From Paracoccaceae bacterium (GTDB lineage Bacteria; Pseudomonadota; Alphaproteobacteria; Rhodobacterales; Rhodobacteraceae): 40,218 nt of DNA. The DNA is taken from the NCBI GenBank assembly GCA_002708925.1, contig PAPN01000006.1:1-40218 (forward strand), given 5' to 3'. The notes under the pieces were generated by a model that saw nothing but the letters and a program-made list of their open reading frames with translations, was not told where the DNA came from and did not search any database. Below, piece after piece: positions 1-7,395 of the stretch (position 1 is the stretch's first letter; each line of letters starts with the position of its first letter). The translations under genes and the position numbers were made by a program.

Positions 1-224
1 GCGCTGGCATCACCGCCAATGCCGTCTGCCCCGGCTACATCGCCACCGAAATGGTCATGGCCGTGCCCGAGAAAGTCCGCGAATCGATCATCAGCCAGAT
101 CCCCGCAGGCCGCCTGGGCGAGCCCGAGGAAATCGCACGCTGCGTGGCCTTCCTGGCCTCGGACGATGCGGGCTTTATCAACGGGTCGACGATCTCGGCC
201 AACGGCGCGCAGTTCTTCGTCTGA
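1..224 (+). CDS. phbB: Acetoacetyl-CoA reductase, C-terminal part (partial)
   Basis: Only the last 73 codons are in the window; the reading frame starts at base 3 and ends in TGA at 222-224. The peptide is the C-terminal end of a short-chain dehydrogenase: NAVCPGYIATEM is the substrate-loop segment after the active site, and it is followed by GRLGEPEEIARCVAFLASDD and the family ending NGSTISANGAQ. This wording fits the NADPH-dependent acetoacetyl-CoA reductases that make 3-hydroxybutyryl-CoA for polyhydroxybutyrate. The catalytic Tyr-Lys pair lies upstream of the window. FabG-type 3-oxoacyl-ACP reductase is the main alternative, but the GFINGSTISANGAQ ending favours PhbB. A strong intrinsic terminator follows 20 bases after the stop, so this is the last gene of its operon. 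Confidence 0.85.
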   Translation, partial: AGITANAVCPGYIATEMVMAVPEKVRESIISQIPAGRLGEPEEIARCVAFLASDDAGFINGSTISANGAQFFV

Positions 225-244
225 TCCCCCGCAGCCAGAAACGC

Positions 245-274
245 AAAGGGCCGGTCACAGGACCGGCCCTTTTT
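245..274 (+). terminator. Intrinsic terminator after phbB
   Basis: A perfect 9-bp GC-rich stem (248-256 pairing with 261-269) has an ACAG loop and is followed by TTTTT at 270-274. The A residues at 245-247 can extend the stem into the T tract. It lies 20 bases after the phbB stop, where a Rho-independent terminator is expected. The A-tract/T-tract symmetry could also let it stop the small gene that arrives from the other strand. Confidence 0.9.
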
Positions 275-298
275 CGTGCCCCGTAAGACCCGTTCAGG

Positions 299-460
299 TC
301 AGCGGGACGATCCCGTAAGGGCACGCGCGCCCAGCGGAAATTCGGATTCAGGCGCTGCTCGGAACACCAGCCCGACCAGCCAACGAAAGGCGGCGGCACG
401 CTCGGCGTGGGCTTTTTGCAGAGCATCCCGAGTACGGGCGGTGGCGGTTGCTTCGAACAT
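299..460 (-). CDS. Small hypothetical protein (53 aa), divergent from LysR regulator
   Basis: An ATG at 458-460 opens a 53-codon frame ending in TGA at 299-301. A clear ribosome binding site, AAGGAG, lies six bases before the start, which is the main reason for calling it. The peptide begins MFEATATARTRDALQKAHAE and continues with an amphipathic, Ala/Arg-rich helix (AERAAAFRWLVGLVF, about residues 19-33) and a short basic tail. I recognise no named family, though small Rhodobacteraceae proteins with an AHAxRAxAF core are familiar as hypotheticals. It is divergent from the LysR gene with 110 bases between the starts, so it may be a target of that regulator. The function is unknown. Confidence 0.65.
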   Translation of the reverse strand: MFEATATARTRDALQKAHAERAAAFRWLVGLVFRAAPESEFPLGARALTGSSR

Positions 461-570
461 CTGCGTCTCCTTTGGCTGCGATATTTCTTAACTGCATCCA
501 ATATGAACCCCACACAACGCCCTTACAAACGAGACTTTTCACAACCTCAGTTAAGCTGTATTTAAGTGAT
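461..570. promoter_or_regulatory. Shared divergent control region, small gene / LysR regulator
   Basis: These 110 AT-richer bases separate the start codons of the 53-aa gene (minus) and the LysR gene (plus). A divergent layout like this is where LysR-family proteins usually bind to control themselves and the opposite gene. TTAA-containing dyads occur at about 488-491 and 551-565, but I could not assign a convincing T-N11-A box or a -35/-10 pair on either strand. Confidence 0.4.
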
Positions 571-1518
571 ATGCCTGATCGCCTGCCTCCGCTGACTGCC
601 CTGCGTGCCTTTGACGCTGCCGCGCGTCACATGTCCTTTGCCAAAGCTGCGGACGAGCTGAACGTGACCCCCGCCGCCCTGTCCTTTCAGATCAAATCCC
701 TCGAAGAGCATCTGGGCGCCCCGCTGTTTCGCCGCCTCAACCGCGCGGTTGAGCTGACCGAGGCCGGCAAAACCCTGGCACCCGGCACATCAGAGGGGTT
801 TCAGGCTCTGGCCGCGGCCTGGCACGCGACGCGGCGGTTGCAGGATGGCTCGGCGCTGACCATCACCGCGGGCCCGGCGCTGACCGCGAAATGGCTGGCC
901 CCGCGCCTGTTTGAATTCGCCCGCGCCCACCCCGAGATCGAATTGCGTTTCTCAGCCACGCTGAAAATCATGGATCTTGAGAGAGACGATATCGACGTCG
1001 CCATCCGGTTTGGCTATGACGATTTTGACAATCTCTACTCGGTTCCGGCGCGCAAGGAATGGCTGACCCCCGTCATGACCCCGGAGCTGGCCGCGCAATT
1101 TCCGACCCCGGAAAGCCTGGAACACGCCCCGCTGCTGTATGACGATTCGATTGATTTTCTGAACCCGCGCTGCGATTGGCCCGCCTGGTTTCGTGCCGCA
1201 GGGCTGCGATTTCCGCCCAGTCGGGGCCTGCATTTTTCCAACGCAGATCATGTGATCGATGCGGCCGTCACCGGGGCAGGAGTCGCGCTGGGACGCCGCC
1301 CGATGATCATCAAGGACGTGATGGAGGGTCGGCTGGTCACCCCCTTCAGACTGGCGATTGAAACAGAGGCACGGTTTCGATTTCTTTGCGTCAAAGGGGC
1401 CGAGAAACGACCGCAGGTCGCGGCCTTCCGCGATTGGTTCCTTGCCGAGATCGAGAAAACCGCGCATATCTCGGATGGTTTTGAAATCACTCCGATCAAG
1501 GACATCCTCCAGAAATGA
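571..1518 (+). CDS. LysR-family transcriptional regulator, GcvA type
   Basis: This is a 315-residue DNA-binding regulator. An N-terminal winged helix-turn-helix (LPPLTALRAFDAAARHMSFAKAADELNVTPAALSFQIKSLE, about residues 5-45) is followed by a linker helix and a two-lobed periplasmic-binding-type effector domain. The N-terminal wording (ALRAFDAAARH...SFAKAADELNVTPAALS.QI) is that of the GcvA/AmpR-like subgroup. I chose the ATG at 571 because it gives the usual family N-terminus; the frame stays open upstream to 448, but that extension reads like non-coding DNA and would run into the divergent small gene. No strong Shine-Dalgarno precedes 571. Its last codons overlap the following EamA gene by 4 bases (ATGA), so it probably controls that exporter. 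The effector is unknown. Confidence 0.85.
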   Translation: MPDRLPPLTALRAFDAAARHMSFAKAADELNVTPAALSFQIKSLEEHLGAPLFRRLNRAVELTEAGKTLAPGTSEGFQALAAAWHATRRLQDGSALTITAGPALTAKWLAPRLFEFARAHPEIELRFSATLKIMDLERDDIDVAIRFGYDDFDNLYSVPARKEWLTPVMTPELAAQFPTPESLEHAPLLYDDSIDFLNPRCDWPAWFRAAGLRFPPSRGLHFSNADHVIDAAVTGAGVALGRRPMIIKDVMEGRLVTPFRLAIETEARFRFLCVKGAEKRPQVAAFRDWFLAEIEKTAHISDGFEITPIKDILQK

Positions 1519-2378
1519 GCCCCTCTCGCGCCACCGCCATCGGCTTTGTTGCCGTCCTTTTGTGGGCGTTGCTGGCCCTGTTCACCGTGGGTTCGGCCCC
1601 GACGCCGCCCCTGCTGCTGAATGCGATCTGCTTTGCCATCGGGGGCACGATCGGGCTGATCTGGACTGCGGCCACCGGCGGGTTTGGCCGTCTGCGCGCG
1701 GTTCCGCTGAAGGTCTATGTCTTTGGCACGATCGGGCTGTTTGGGTATCACGCGCTGTATTTCAGCGCTCTGCGCCTGGCCCCCGCCGCCGAGGCCGGGC
1801 TGATCGCCTATCTGTGGCCGCTGCTGATCGTGCTGTTTTCGGGTCTTCTGCCCGGCGAATCCCTGAAGAAAGGGCATATCCTGGGCGGAGTAATCGGCTT
1901 TTTGGGCGCGGCGCTGATCATTGGCGGGGGGGGCACCGGGTTCGATCCGGCGGCCTTGCCCGGCTATCTTCTGGCCCTGGGATGCGCCCTGATGTGGAGC
2001 AGCTACTCTGTCCTGTCCCGCCGCTTGGGCGACGCGCCCACCGAAACCGTCGCGATTTTCTGCGTCGCCACCGCGATACTGTCAGCCCTGCTGCATCTGG
2101 CAACGGAACAGACGGTCTGGCCGCAAGGAGCCATCGGCTGGGGCGCCACCATCGCGCTGGGAATGGGGCCTGTCGGGCTGGCGTTTTATGTGTGGGATAT
2201 CGGGGTAAAACGCGGGGATATTCAGCTACTTGGAGTAGCATCCTACGCAGCCCCGCTGCTATCGACCCTGGTTCTGGTGATGGCGGGGGTAGCCGAGCCC
2301 GGCTGGGTTCTGGCGCTGTCTGCCCTGTTAATCACTGGCGGCGCCGCCTTGGCCGCGCGCGCCAGCCTTAACCGTTAA
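1515..2378 (+). CDS. EamA/DMT-family membrane transporter
   Basis: A 287-residue, highly hydrophobic protein with about ten predicted membrane helices arranged as two EamA repeats, as in the drug/metabolite transporter superfamily. Helix-rich segments run throughout (for example AIGFVAVLLWALLALFTVG near the N-terminus), and the signature-like LIAYLWPLLIVLFSGLLPGE lies in the first half. It starts inside the stop codon of the LysR gene (ATGA overlap), implying translational coupling and a shared purpose. Family members export amino acids or other small metabolites from the cytoplasm. The substrate cannot be told from the sequence. Confidence 0.85.
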   Translation: MSPSRATAIGFVAVLLWALLALFTVGSAPTPPLLLNAICFAIGGTIGLIWTAATGGFGRLRAVPLKVYVFGTIGLFGYHALYFSALRLAPAAEAGLIAYLWPLLIVLFSGLLPGESLKKGHILGGVIGFLGAALIIGGGGTGFDPAALPGYLLALGCALMWSSYSVLSRRLGDAPTETVAIFCVATAILSALLHLATEQTVWPQGAIGWGATIALGMGPVGLAFYVWDIGVKRGDIQLLGVASYAAPLLSTLVLVMAGVAEPGWVLALSALLITGGAALAARASLNR

Positions 2379-2379
2379 A

Positions 2380-2544
2380 TCAGGCGCTCAGGCGCGCGAT
2401 CTCTTCTTTGATACGAAGCTTCTGCTTCTTCAGATCTGCGATCTCCACGTCGCTGGAACCGGGGGCGCGTTGGACTTCCTCGACACGCTGCGAGAGGGAC
2501 AAGTGTTTCTTCTTCAGTTCCTCGACATGCGAACTCAAGCTCAT
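2380..2544 (-). CDS. DUF465 / YdcH-family small coiled-coil protein
   Basis: A 54-codon gene whose peptide is almost wholly charged helix, beginning MSLSSHVEELKKKHLSLSQR and ending LKKQKLRIKEEIARLSA. This is the DUF465 (YdcH) pattern: a short helical hairpin with a Lys/Glu-rich core. The start at 2542-2544 is preferred because AGGAG lies seven bases upstream; an in-frame ATG two codons earlier would sit on the ribosome binding site. It ends 1 base from the stop of the convergent EamA gene. The family is widespread in proteobacteria and has no established function. Confidence 0.85.
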   Translation of the reverse strand: MSLSSHVEELKKKHLSLSQRVEEVQRAPGSSDVEIADLKKQKLRIKEEIARLSA

Positions 2545-2662
2545 GGGCATTCTCCTCTCAATTGTAAAAGCTGTGTAACGAGTGCATCACAAGAATCGCC
2601 CCCTGTCACGCGGCAGCGCAGCAAAAATTGCCGAAAATTCGAGAGGTGCGGCGAGATGTGGC

Positions 2663-3409
2663 CTAGAACGGCAAAGCCGCCCCAGACCGCAACACAGATT
2701 GGATCAGCGGCGTGTAATCCTCGCCCTCATTCTGGTGATCCTGGCCGGCATGGACCAGCACGCCGGGGTGCATCCGGAACTCAGCCCGCCCGCCGCGCCG
2801 CCCCCGCAGCAAAAACAACTGAGGCGCGCGGCCGGGGCGCGGCACAAAGGGCAGCATCTCCAGACTGCCCAGCACCTCGGACATGGCGCTCATCAGCTCG
2901 GGCAGGCGCTCGATCCGCTGGATGAACGTCACATAGCCGCGCGGCGCGCAGCGTTTGGCGGCCACCTGCACCCAATCTGCCAGCGGCGTATCCCCCCCCA
3001 AAGCCGTATCGCGCCCCGGATCGGTGGCCACGGTCCCCGCCGCGCGCCGAAAATACGGGGGATTGGCAATCACATGATCGAACTGACGCTGACGCAACGC
3101 CAGCGAAAGCGCCCGCACATCCCCCGTTTCCACCTGAAAATCAGCCGCATTCTGCACCGCGTTCCGGCGCGCCAGATCGGCATAATCGGGCTGCAATTCC
3201 ACCCCGGCGACCCGCAGCCCCGGCACCCGCGCGCCCAAACATAACGAGGCAACCCCAACCCCGCAGCCCAATTCCAGAACGCTCTGCCCCGCCTGCGCGG
3301 GCACCGACGCAGCCAGCCACACCGGATCCACCCCCGCCCGATACCCGTGGCGCGGCTGCCAGATTCGCACCCGTCCGCCCAGAAAATCGTTGCAGGTCAG
3401 CTTATCCAT
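2663..3409 (-). CDS. trmN6: tRNA1(Val) A37 N6-methyltransferase (TrmN6-like)
   Basis: A 248-residue class I SAM-dependent methyltransferase. The SAM-binding motif VLELGCGVGVASL is at about residues 44-56 and the amino-methylating catalytic motif NPPY at 116-119. The N-terminus (TCNDFLGGRVRIWQPRHGYRAGVDPVWLA) is typical of the YfiC/TrmN6 family, which methylates adenosine 37 of tRNA1(Val). The start overlaps the end of the upstream DUF2007 gene by 8 bases, so the two are translated together. Related N5-glutamine methyltransferases share NPPY, but the N-terminal segment argues for TrmN6. Confidence 0.82.
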   Translation of the reverse strand: MDKLTCNDFLGGRVRIWQPRHGYRAGVDPVWLAASVPAQAGQSVLELGCGVGVASLCLGARVPGLRVAGVELQPDYADLARRNAVQNAADFQVETGDVRALSLALRQRQFDHVIANPPYFRRAAGTVATDPGRDTALGGDTPLADWVQVAAKRCAPRGYVTFIQRIERLPELMSAMSEVLGSLEMLPFVPRPGRAPQLFLLRGRRGGRAEFRMHPGVLVHAGQDHQNEGEDYTPLIQSVLRSGAALPF

Positions 3410-3617
3410 TCAGCTCGATTCCGTTGTCTGTCAGCACCCTGCTCGCCACAAAGTGATCGCGATCCGCCACCATCAGCCGCCTGGGGAACAATCCGATGCC
3501 CCCTTCCAGCACGCTCATATTTACGTCCATTTCAAAGCAGTTTATACCCTCGCCCTGAAGCAGCGCCTTGGCGAATGATATGGTTGTTGGGTCCGTGGTA
3601 CTGAGAAGCTGTTTCAT
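3402..3617 (-). CDS. DUF2007 domain protein
   Basis: A 71-residue protein, MKQLLSTTDPTTISFAKALL at its start, with the DUF2007 pattern: a small alpha/beta domain that begins with a strand, a helix (ISFAKALLQGEGI), then strands ending in RRLMVADRDHFVASRVL. Family members resemble the GlnB/PII fold and are often annotated as putative signal-transducing proteins, without direct evidence. It is the first gene of a two-gene unit with trmN6 (8-base overlap) and is divergent from the polyprenyl synthase gene, with 46 bases between start codons. Confidence 0.8.
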   Translation of the reverse strand: MKQLLSTTDPTTISFAKALLQGEGINCFEMDVNMSVLEGGIGLFPRRLMVADRDHFVASRVLTDNGIELNG

Positions 3618-3663
3618 ATGATGGAATTAAGGGCATGGCGCCGCCTTTGTCGAGCCATGTGAC

Positions 3664-4674
3664 ATGACAGTGATGAGCCTGGATCAAGCCGCAACCAAAC
3701 CGCACGAACAACTGGCCGCGCATCTGGCGCAGGGCATGGAAGACGTGAACACCCTGATCCGTGCGCGCATGGCCAGCAAACACGCCCCCCGTATCCCCGA
3801 GGTCACCGCCCATCTGGTCGAGGCGGGCGGCAAACGGCTGCGCCCCATGCTGACCCTGGCCGCAGCGCAATTGTGCGGCTACACCGGCCCCTATCACGTG
3901 CATCTGGCCGCCACGGTGGAATTCATCCACACCGCCACCCTGCTGCATGACGATGTGGTAGACGAAAGCGCACAGCGCCGGGGCCGCCCCACCGCGAACC
4001 TGCTGTGGGATAACAAATCCTCCGTTCTGGTGGGCGATTACCTCTTCGCCCGCGCCTTCCAACTGATGGTGGAACCGGGCAACCTGCGGGTGCTGGAAAT
4101 CCTGTCGAACGCCGCCGCCACAATCGCCGAGGGCGAGGTGCTGCAACTGACCGCCGCGCAGGATCTGCGCACGGACGAATCCATTTACCTACAGGTCGTG
4201 CGCGGCAAAACCGCCGCCCTGTTCAGCGCCGCAACCGAGGCCGGAGCCGTGATCGCCGGTGCCGATGAAACCCATGTCCAGGCTCTCTTCGATTATGGCG
4301 ATGCCTTGGGGATTGCCTTCCAGATCGTGGATGATCTTCTGGATTATCAAGGCGATACCAAGGCCACCGGCAAAAATGTCGGCGATGATTTCCGCGAACG
4401 CAAACTGACCCTGCCAGTGATCAAAGCCGTCGCCCGCGCCAATGACTCCGAGCGCGCCTTCTGGACCCGCACCATCGAAAAAGGCAAACAGGAAGAGGGC
4501 GACCTGGATCACGCCCTCTCTCTCCTGAATACCCATAACGCCCTGTCGGACACTCGCACCGACGCCCTGGCCTGGGCGCAAAAGGCAAAAACCGCCGCCG
4601 CCAGCCTGCCCGAACACCCCATCCGCCAGATGCTGATCGACCTGGCCGATTACGTGGTCGCCCGGATCAACTGA
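3664..4674 (+). CDS. ispB: Long-chain trans-polyprenyl diphosphate synthase (ubiquinone side chain)
   Basis: A 336-residue trans-isoprenyl diphosphate synthase. The first aspartate-rich motif DDVVD is at 96-100 and the second, DDLLD, at 223-227; GGKRLRP (55-61) is the diphosphate-binding segment. The residue five before the first motif is Ala91, a small residue, which in this family leaves the product pocket open and fits a long product (octa- to decaprenyl) rather than farnesyl. Alphaproteobacteria of this kind make ubiquinone-10, so decaprenyl diphosphate synthase is the likeliest role; chain length is inferred. The downstream partner enzyme UbiA is also in this window (35934-36905). Confidence 0.88.
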   Translation: MTVMSLDQAATKPHEQLAAHLAQGMEDVNTLIRARMASKHAPRIPEVTAHLVEAGGKRLRPMLTLAAAQLCGYTGPYHVHLAATVEFIHTATLLHDDVVDESAQRRGRPTANLLWDNKSSVLVGDYLFARAFQLMVEPGNLRVLEILSNAAATIAEGEVLQLTAAQDLRTDESIYLQVVRGKTAALFSAATEAGAVIAGADETHVQALFDYGDALGIAFQIVDDLLDYQGDTKATGKNVGDDFRERKLTLPVIKAVARANDSERAFWTRTIEKGKQEEGDLDHALSLLNTHNALSDTRTDALAWAQKAKTAAASLPEHPIRQMLIDLADYVVARIN

Positions 4675-4686
4675 CCCGCCCCCGCT

Positions 4687-4734
4687 TTCTTTGCTCTGAA
4701 AATACTCACGCCTGCGCGCAGCTCAGGCGCAGGC
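4687..4734. repeat. Dispersed intergenic repeat copy plus hairpin between convergent genes
   Basis: The gap between the convergent polyprenyl synthase and ispE genes holds a 22-base sequence (4687-4708) that recurs exactly at 32174-32195, in the same orientation and also just downstream of a plus-strand gene. It is followed at once by a perfect 8-bp hairpin (GCCTGCGC at 4710-4717 with GCGCAGGC at 4727-4734). There is no T tract, so it is not a classical intrinsic terminator, but its position between two converging genes suggests a role in 3' end formation or mRNA stability. Confidence 0.6.
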
Positions 4735-4735
4735 C

Positions 4736-5542
4736 TCAGTGCAAACTGACGGCCCGCACCCACCAGCCCGGCCGCGCCAATGCCGCCGCAGCAGCCTCGG
4801 CCGCGGCAGTATCGGCATACAGCCCAAAGCACGTCGCCCCCGATCCCGACATCCGTGCCAATTGGCACCCCGCCGTGGCCCCGATCGCCTCCAGAACTTG
4901 CGCAATAACGGGCCGAGCGGCACAGGCCGGCGGCTCCAAATCATTGCGCTGCGCACGCAGCCAGCCAATCAGATCCACCCCATCCCCCAAGGGCTGCATC
5001 GGCGGATTATCCTTGCGCGCCAACCCGTCAAAAACCGCCCCCGTGGGCACCTCGACCCCCGGATTCACCAAAACCGCGGCCAGTTTGGGCAGGCCCGCCA
5101 CAGGCGCGATTTGCTCGCCAATCCCACGCATATAGCCCACGCTGGCCTGCACGCAGATCGGCAGATCCGCCCCCAAAGACAGGCCCTGATCGGGAATCTC
5201 CTGCCCCGTCTGATCGCGCAGCGCCCGCAACACCGCCGCCGCATCCGAGGATCCGCCTCCAATCCCCGCCGCAGCGGGCAGGTGTTTCTCTAGGGTGATC
5301 GCCGCAGGTACGCCCATCAGTTCCGCCGCTTTCCAGGCCAGGTTCCGCGCATCCGCAGGCACGCCAGCGGCCCTGGGCCCCGTCACGCGCAGCCCCATCG
5401 GCCCCGGCGCAACCGTCAGCCAGTCACCGACATCGGCGAACACCACCAGGCTGTCCAGCAGATGATAGCCATCCGCGCGCTGGCCGGTGACATGCAGTGT
5501 CAGGTTGACCTTTGCCGGAGCAAAGACCCGCATCTTAGTCAT
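4736..5542 (-). CDS. ispE: 4-diphosphocytidyl-2-C-methyl-D-erythritol kinase
   Basis: A 268-residue GHMP-family kinase of the non-mevalonate isoprenoid pathway, which phosphorylates CDP-ME at the 2-hydroxyl using ATP. Visible are the N-terminal FAPAKVNLTLHVTGQRADGYH (with Lys11 as the conserved active-site lysine), the glycine-rich ATP loop PAAAGIGGGSSDAA at 89-102, and LGADLPIC with the conserved Asp126. The start at 5540-5542 overlaps the end of the TPR gene by 8 bases; a second in-frame ATG three codons in would also serve. Length and motifs are complete. It supplies precursors for the polyprenyl synthase next door, although the two genes converge and are separately transcribed. Confidence 0.93.
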   Translation of the reverse strand: MTKMRVFAPAKVNLTLHVTGQRADGYHLLDSLVVFADVGDWLTVAPGPMGLRVTGPRAAGVPADARNLAWKAAELMGVPAAITLEKHLPAAAGIGGGSSDAAAVLRALRDQTGQEIPDQGLSLGADLPICVQASVGYMRGIGEQIAPVAGLPKLAAVLVNPGVEVPTGAVFDGLARKDNPPMQPLGDGVDLIGWLRAQRNDLEPPACAARPVIAQVLEAIGATAGCQLARMSGSGATCFGLYADTAAAEAAAAALARPGWWVRAVSLH

Positions 5543-7250
5543 TGGCCACCTTCAACGGCGGGGCGCCTTCTTCGGCCAGAACCTGATCCAGGCCGACCTC
5601 CAGCTTACGGCGAATGCGGTCGGGATTCAGATCGCCCGAGGCATTGTCATATTTGGTAAAGGACAGGGCGCGGTGCCATTGGAATTCGGCCTCGCGCTTG
5701 CGGCCTACAGCCCACAGAACGTCGCCCAGATGGTCATTCACCACCGGATCCACGGGCATCAGCTCGGTCGCGCGTTCCATATGGCCGATGGATTCGTCAT
5801 AGCGGCCCAGACGGTACAGCACCCACCCCAGAGAATCGACAATATAGCCACTGTCCGGTTCCGCCTGCACAGCCTGTTCGATCATCGAAAGGGCCTCATC
5901 CAGTTTGATCTGCTGCTCGACCAGCGAATAGCCCAGATAGTTCAGCACCTGAGGCTGGCCGGGGTTCAGCTCCAGCGCCTTGCGAAAATCGGCCTCGGCC
6001 CTGGGCCAGTCGCTTAGGCGTTCCTGGCTGATCGCGCGCGAATAATAGATGAACCAGTGGCCCGGCTGCGCCTCTCCGTACAGCTTTAGCGCGGCGTCAT
6101 AGGCAGTGACGGCCTCATCGAACCGTTTAAGCTGCCGCTTCAGATCGCCCAGCGTGACCCAGACCATCGGAATATCGCCATGGCTACGGCTTAGCTGTTC
6201 CAGAACTTCGACGGCGGCGTCTTTTTTATCGGCCCGGCGCAGGCTTTCGGCCCGGCCCAGTTCGGCCGAGAAATAGGACGGGCTGTCTTGGGATACCGAC
6301 CGATAAGCCACCGAGGCTAGATCGTATCTTTCGAGTGAATCCAAAAGGTTACCGATCAGCAAAATCGCGTCTGCATGATCGGGGCGCAGATATTCCACAA
6401 CGCGGGCATAAAGCAGCGTATAGTCCGCGCTGGCCTCGTTGTTCAGCGCCATGGCAACCGAGTAGAACACCTCGGCCACGCCATCGCGCGCGTCACGGAC
6501 CTGCGTAAATGGCAGGGTCTCGCCGGTCTCCAGCCGTGCGCGGATCGACTGAATCGCGGGGTCGAAACCGCGCCCGAACAGCTCGTCCAGCAGCATCAAC
6601 GCCTCTTCGCCCTGCTCCAGCTGACTGAGAATTTCGATACGGGCCAGCGCCCCCCGGCGGGTCATCTGCAAAGGCGAACCCGCGCTTTCGGCAAAGATCG
6701 CCTCGGCCCCTTCGAAATCCCCAACCGAGGCCAGGGCCATCGCCTTGTGATACAGCGCAAACGCCGCAAGGCCGCGTTCCTCGGCCACCTCATCAAATGC
6801 CTTGAGCGCGGCCGACACTTTCCCGGCCCCCATGTCGCCCCAGGCCATCAGCAGCCCATCGACCAGCGGGCCGATGCCGCGGTCTTCTGCCAGGCGGGTC
6901 AGCAGCGTGCCATATTGGCCATTCATCGCCTCATCCGCGACCAGAACCATCCGGGCGATCTGGCTTTGCAGACCGTCGGATTCCATTTTCCGGGCCACGG
7001 GCACGGCGCGCGGGATCTGCCCCAGCGACAGCTGCGCCATGACAACATTATCCATCAACTTGGGGTTCGAGGGATCGCGAGCCAATGCGCGCGTAAAATA
7101 TTCGGCTGCGGCTTTGTAATCGCTGGCAATGCCCGCACTGCGTGCCGCCAGATAGGCCCCGGCAATGCCTTGTGCCTGTGCCGTGCCACCTGTCAGGGCC
7201 CCGCCCGTCAGTGCCAGCGCCAGAGCCATTCCCCAAATCCGTGTGCGCAT
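5535..7250 (-). CDS. Secreted/periplasmic TPR-repeat protein
   Basis: A 571-residue protein with an N-terminal signal peptide (MRTRIWGMALALALTGGALT, cleavage probably near AQA at 25-27). The rest is made of tetratricopeptide repeats. Clear ones include IASDYKAAAEYFTRALARDPSNPKLMDN near the N-terminus and, in the C-terminal third, DEAVTAYDAALKL, RAEADFRKALELNPGQPQVLNYLGYSL, DEALSMIEQAVQAEPDSGYIVDSLGWVLYRLG and DESIGHMERATELMPVDPVVNDHLGDVLW. Such repeats are protein-interaction scaffolds, in this position probably periplasmic. It is translationally coupled to ispE (8-base overlap). That pairing is familiar from related genomes, but I know of no demonstrated functional link. Confidence 0.85.
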   Translation of the reverse strand: MRTRIWGMALALALTGGALTGGTAQAQGIAGAYLAARSAGIASDYKAAAEYFTRALARDPSNPKLMDNVVMAQLSLGQIPRAVPVARKMESDGLQSQIARMVLVADEAMNGQYGTLLTRLAEDRGIGPLVDGLLMAWGDMGAGKVSAALKAFDEVAEERGLAAFALYHKAMALASVGDFEGAEAIFAESAGSPLQMTRRGALARIEILSQLEQGEEALMLLDELFGRGFDPAIQSIRARLETGETLPFTQVRDARDGVAEVFYSVAMALNNEASADYTLLYARVVEYLRPDHADAILLIGNLLDSLERYDLASVAYRSVSQDSPSYFSAELGRAESLRRADKKDAAVEVLEQLSRSHGDIPMVWVTLGDLKRQLKRFDEAVTAYDAALKLYGEAQPGHWFIYYSRAISQERLSDWPRAEADFRKALELNPGQPQVLNYLGYSLVEQQIKLDEALSMIEQAVQAEPDSGYIVDSLGWVLYRLGRYDESIGHMERATELMPVDPVVNDHLGDVLWAVGRKREAEFQWHRALSFTKYDNASGDLNPDRIRRKLEVGLDQVLAEEGAPPLKVAND

Positions 7251-7364
7251 GAAGCTTCCTGTTTGCCAGTGTCTTTGCCAGTATCTCAGGACATTCAGAC
7301 TAGCGTGCTGCGCGCTGAACGCAATGCACGCCGGGGAAACTTCGCGTTATTGGGCGGAAATACG

Positions 7365-7389
7365 AAAAGGGCGACCCGAAGGCCGCCCC
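7365..7389 (-). terminator. Intrinsic terminator after ETF-QO
   Basis: Read on the minus strand, an 8-bp stem (7381-7388 with 7369-7376, one G-U pair) closes a TTCG tetraloop and is followed by TTTT. It begins seven bases after the stop codon of the ETF-QO gene, the standard place for a Rho-independent terminator. The rest of the 145-base gap to the TPR gene (7251-7364) presumably holds that gene's promoter; I could not pick out a convincing one. Confidence 0.88.
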
Positions 7390-7395
7390 TTGTTT

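Noticed and set aside
448..570. Upstream extension of the LysR gene to an earlier start at 448
   Set aside because: The extra 41 residues do not match the family N-terminus and would overlap the divergent small gene's start and control region.
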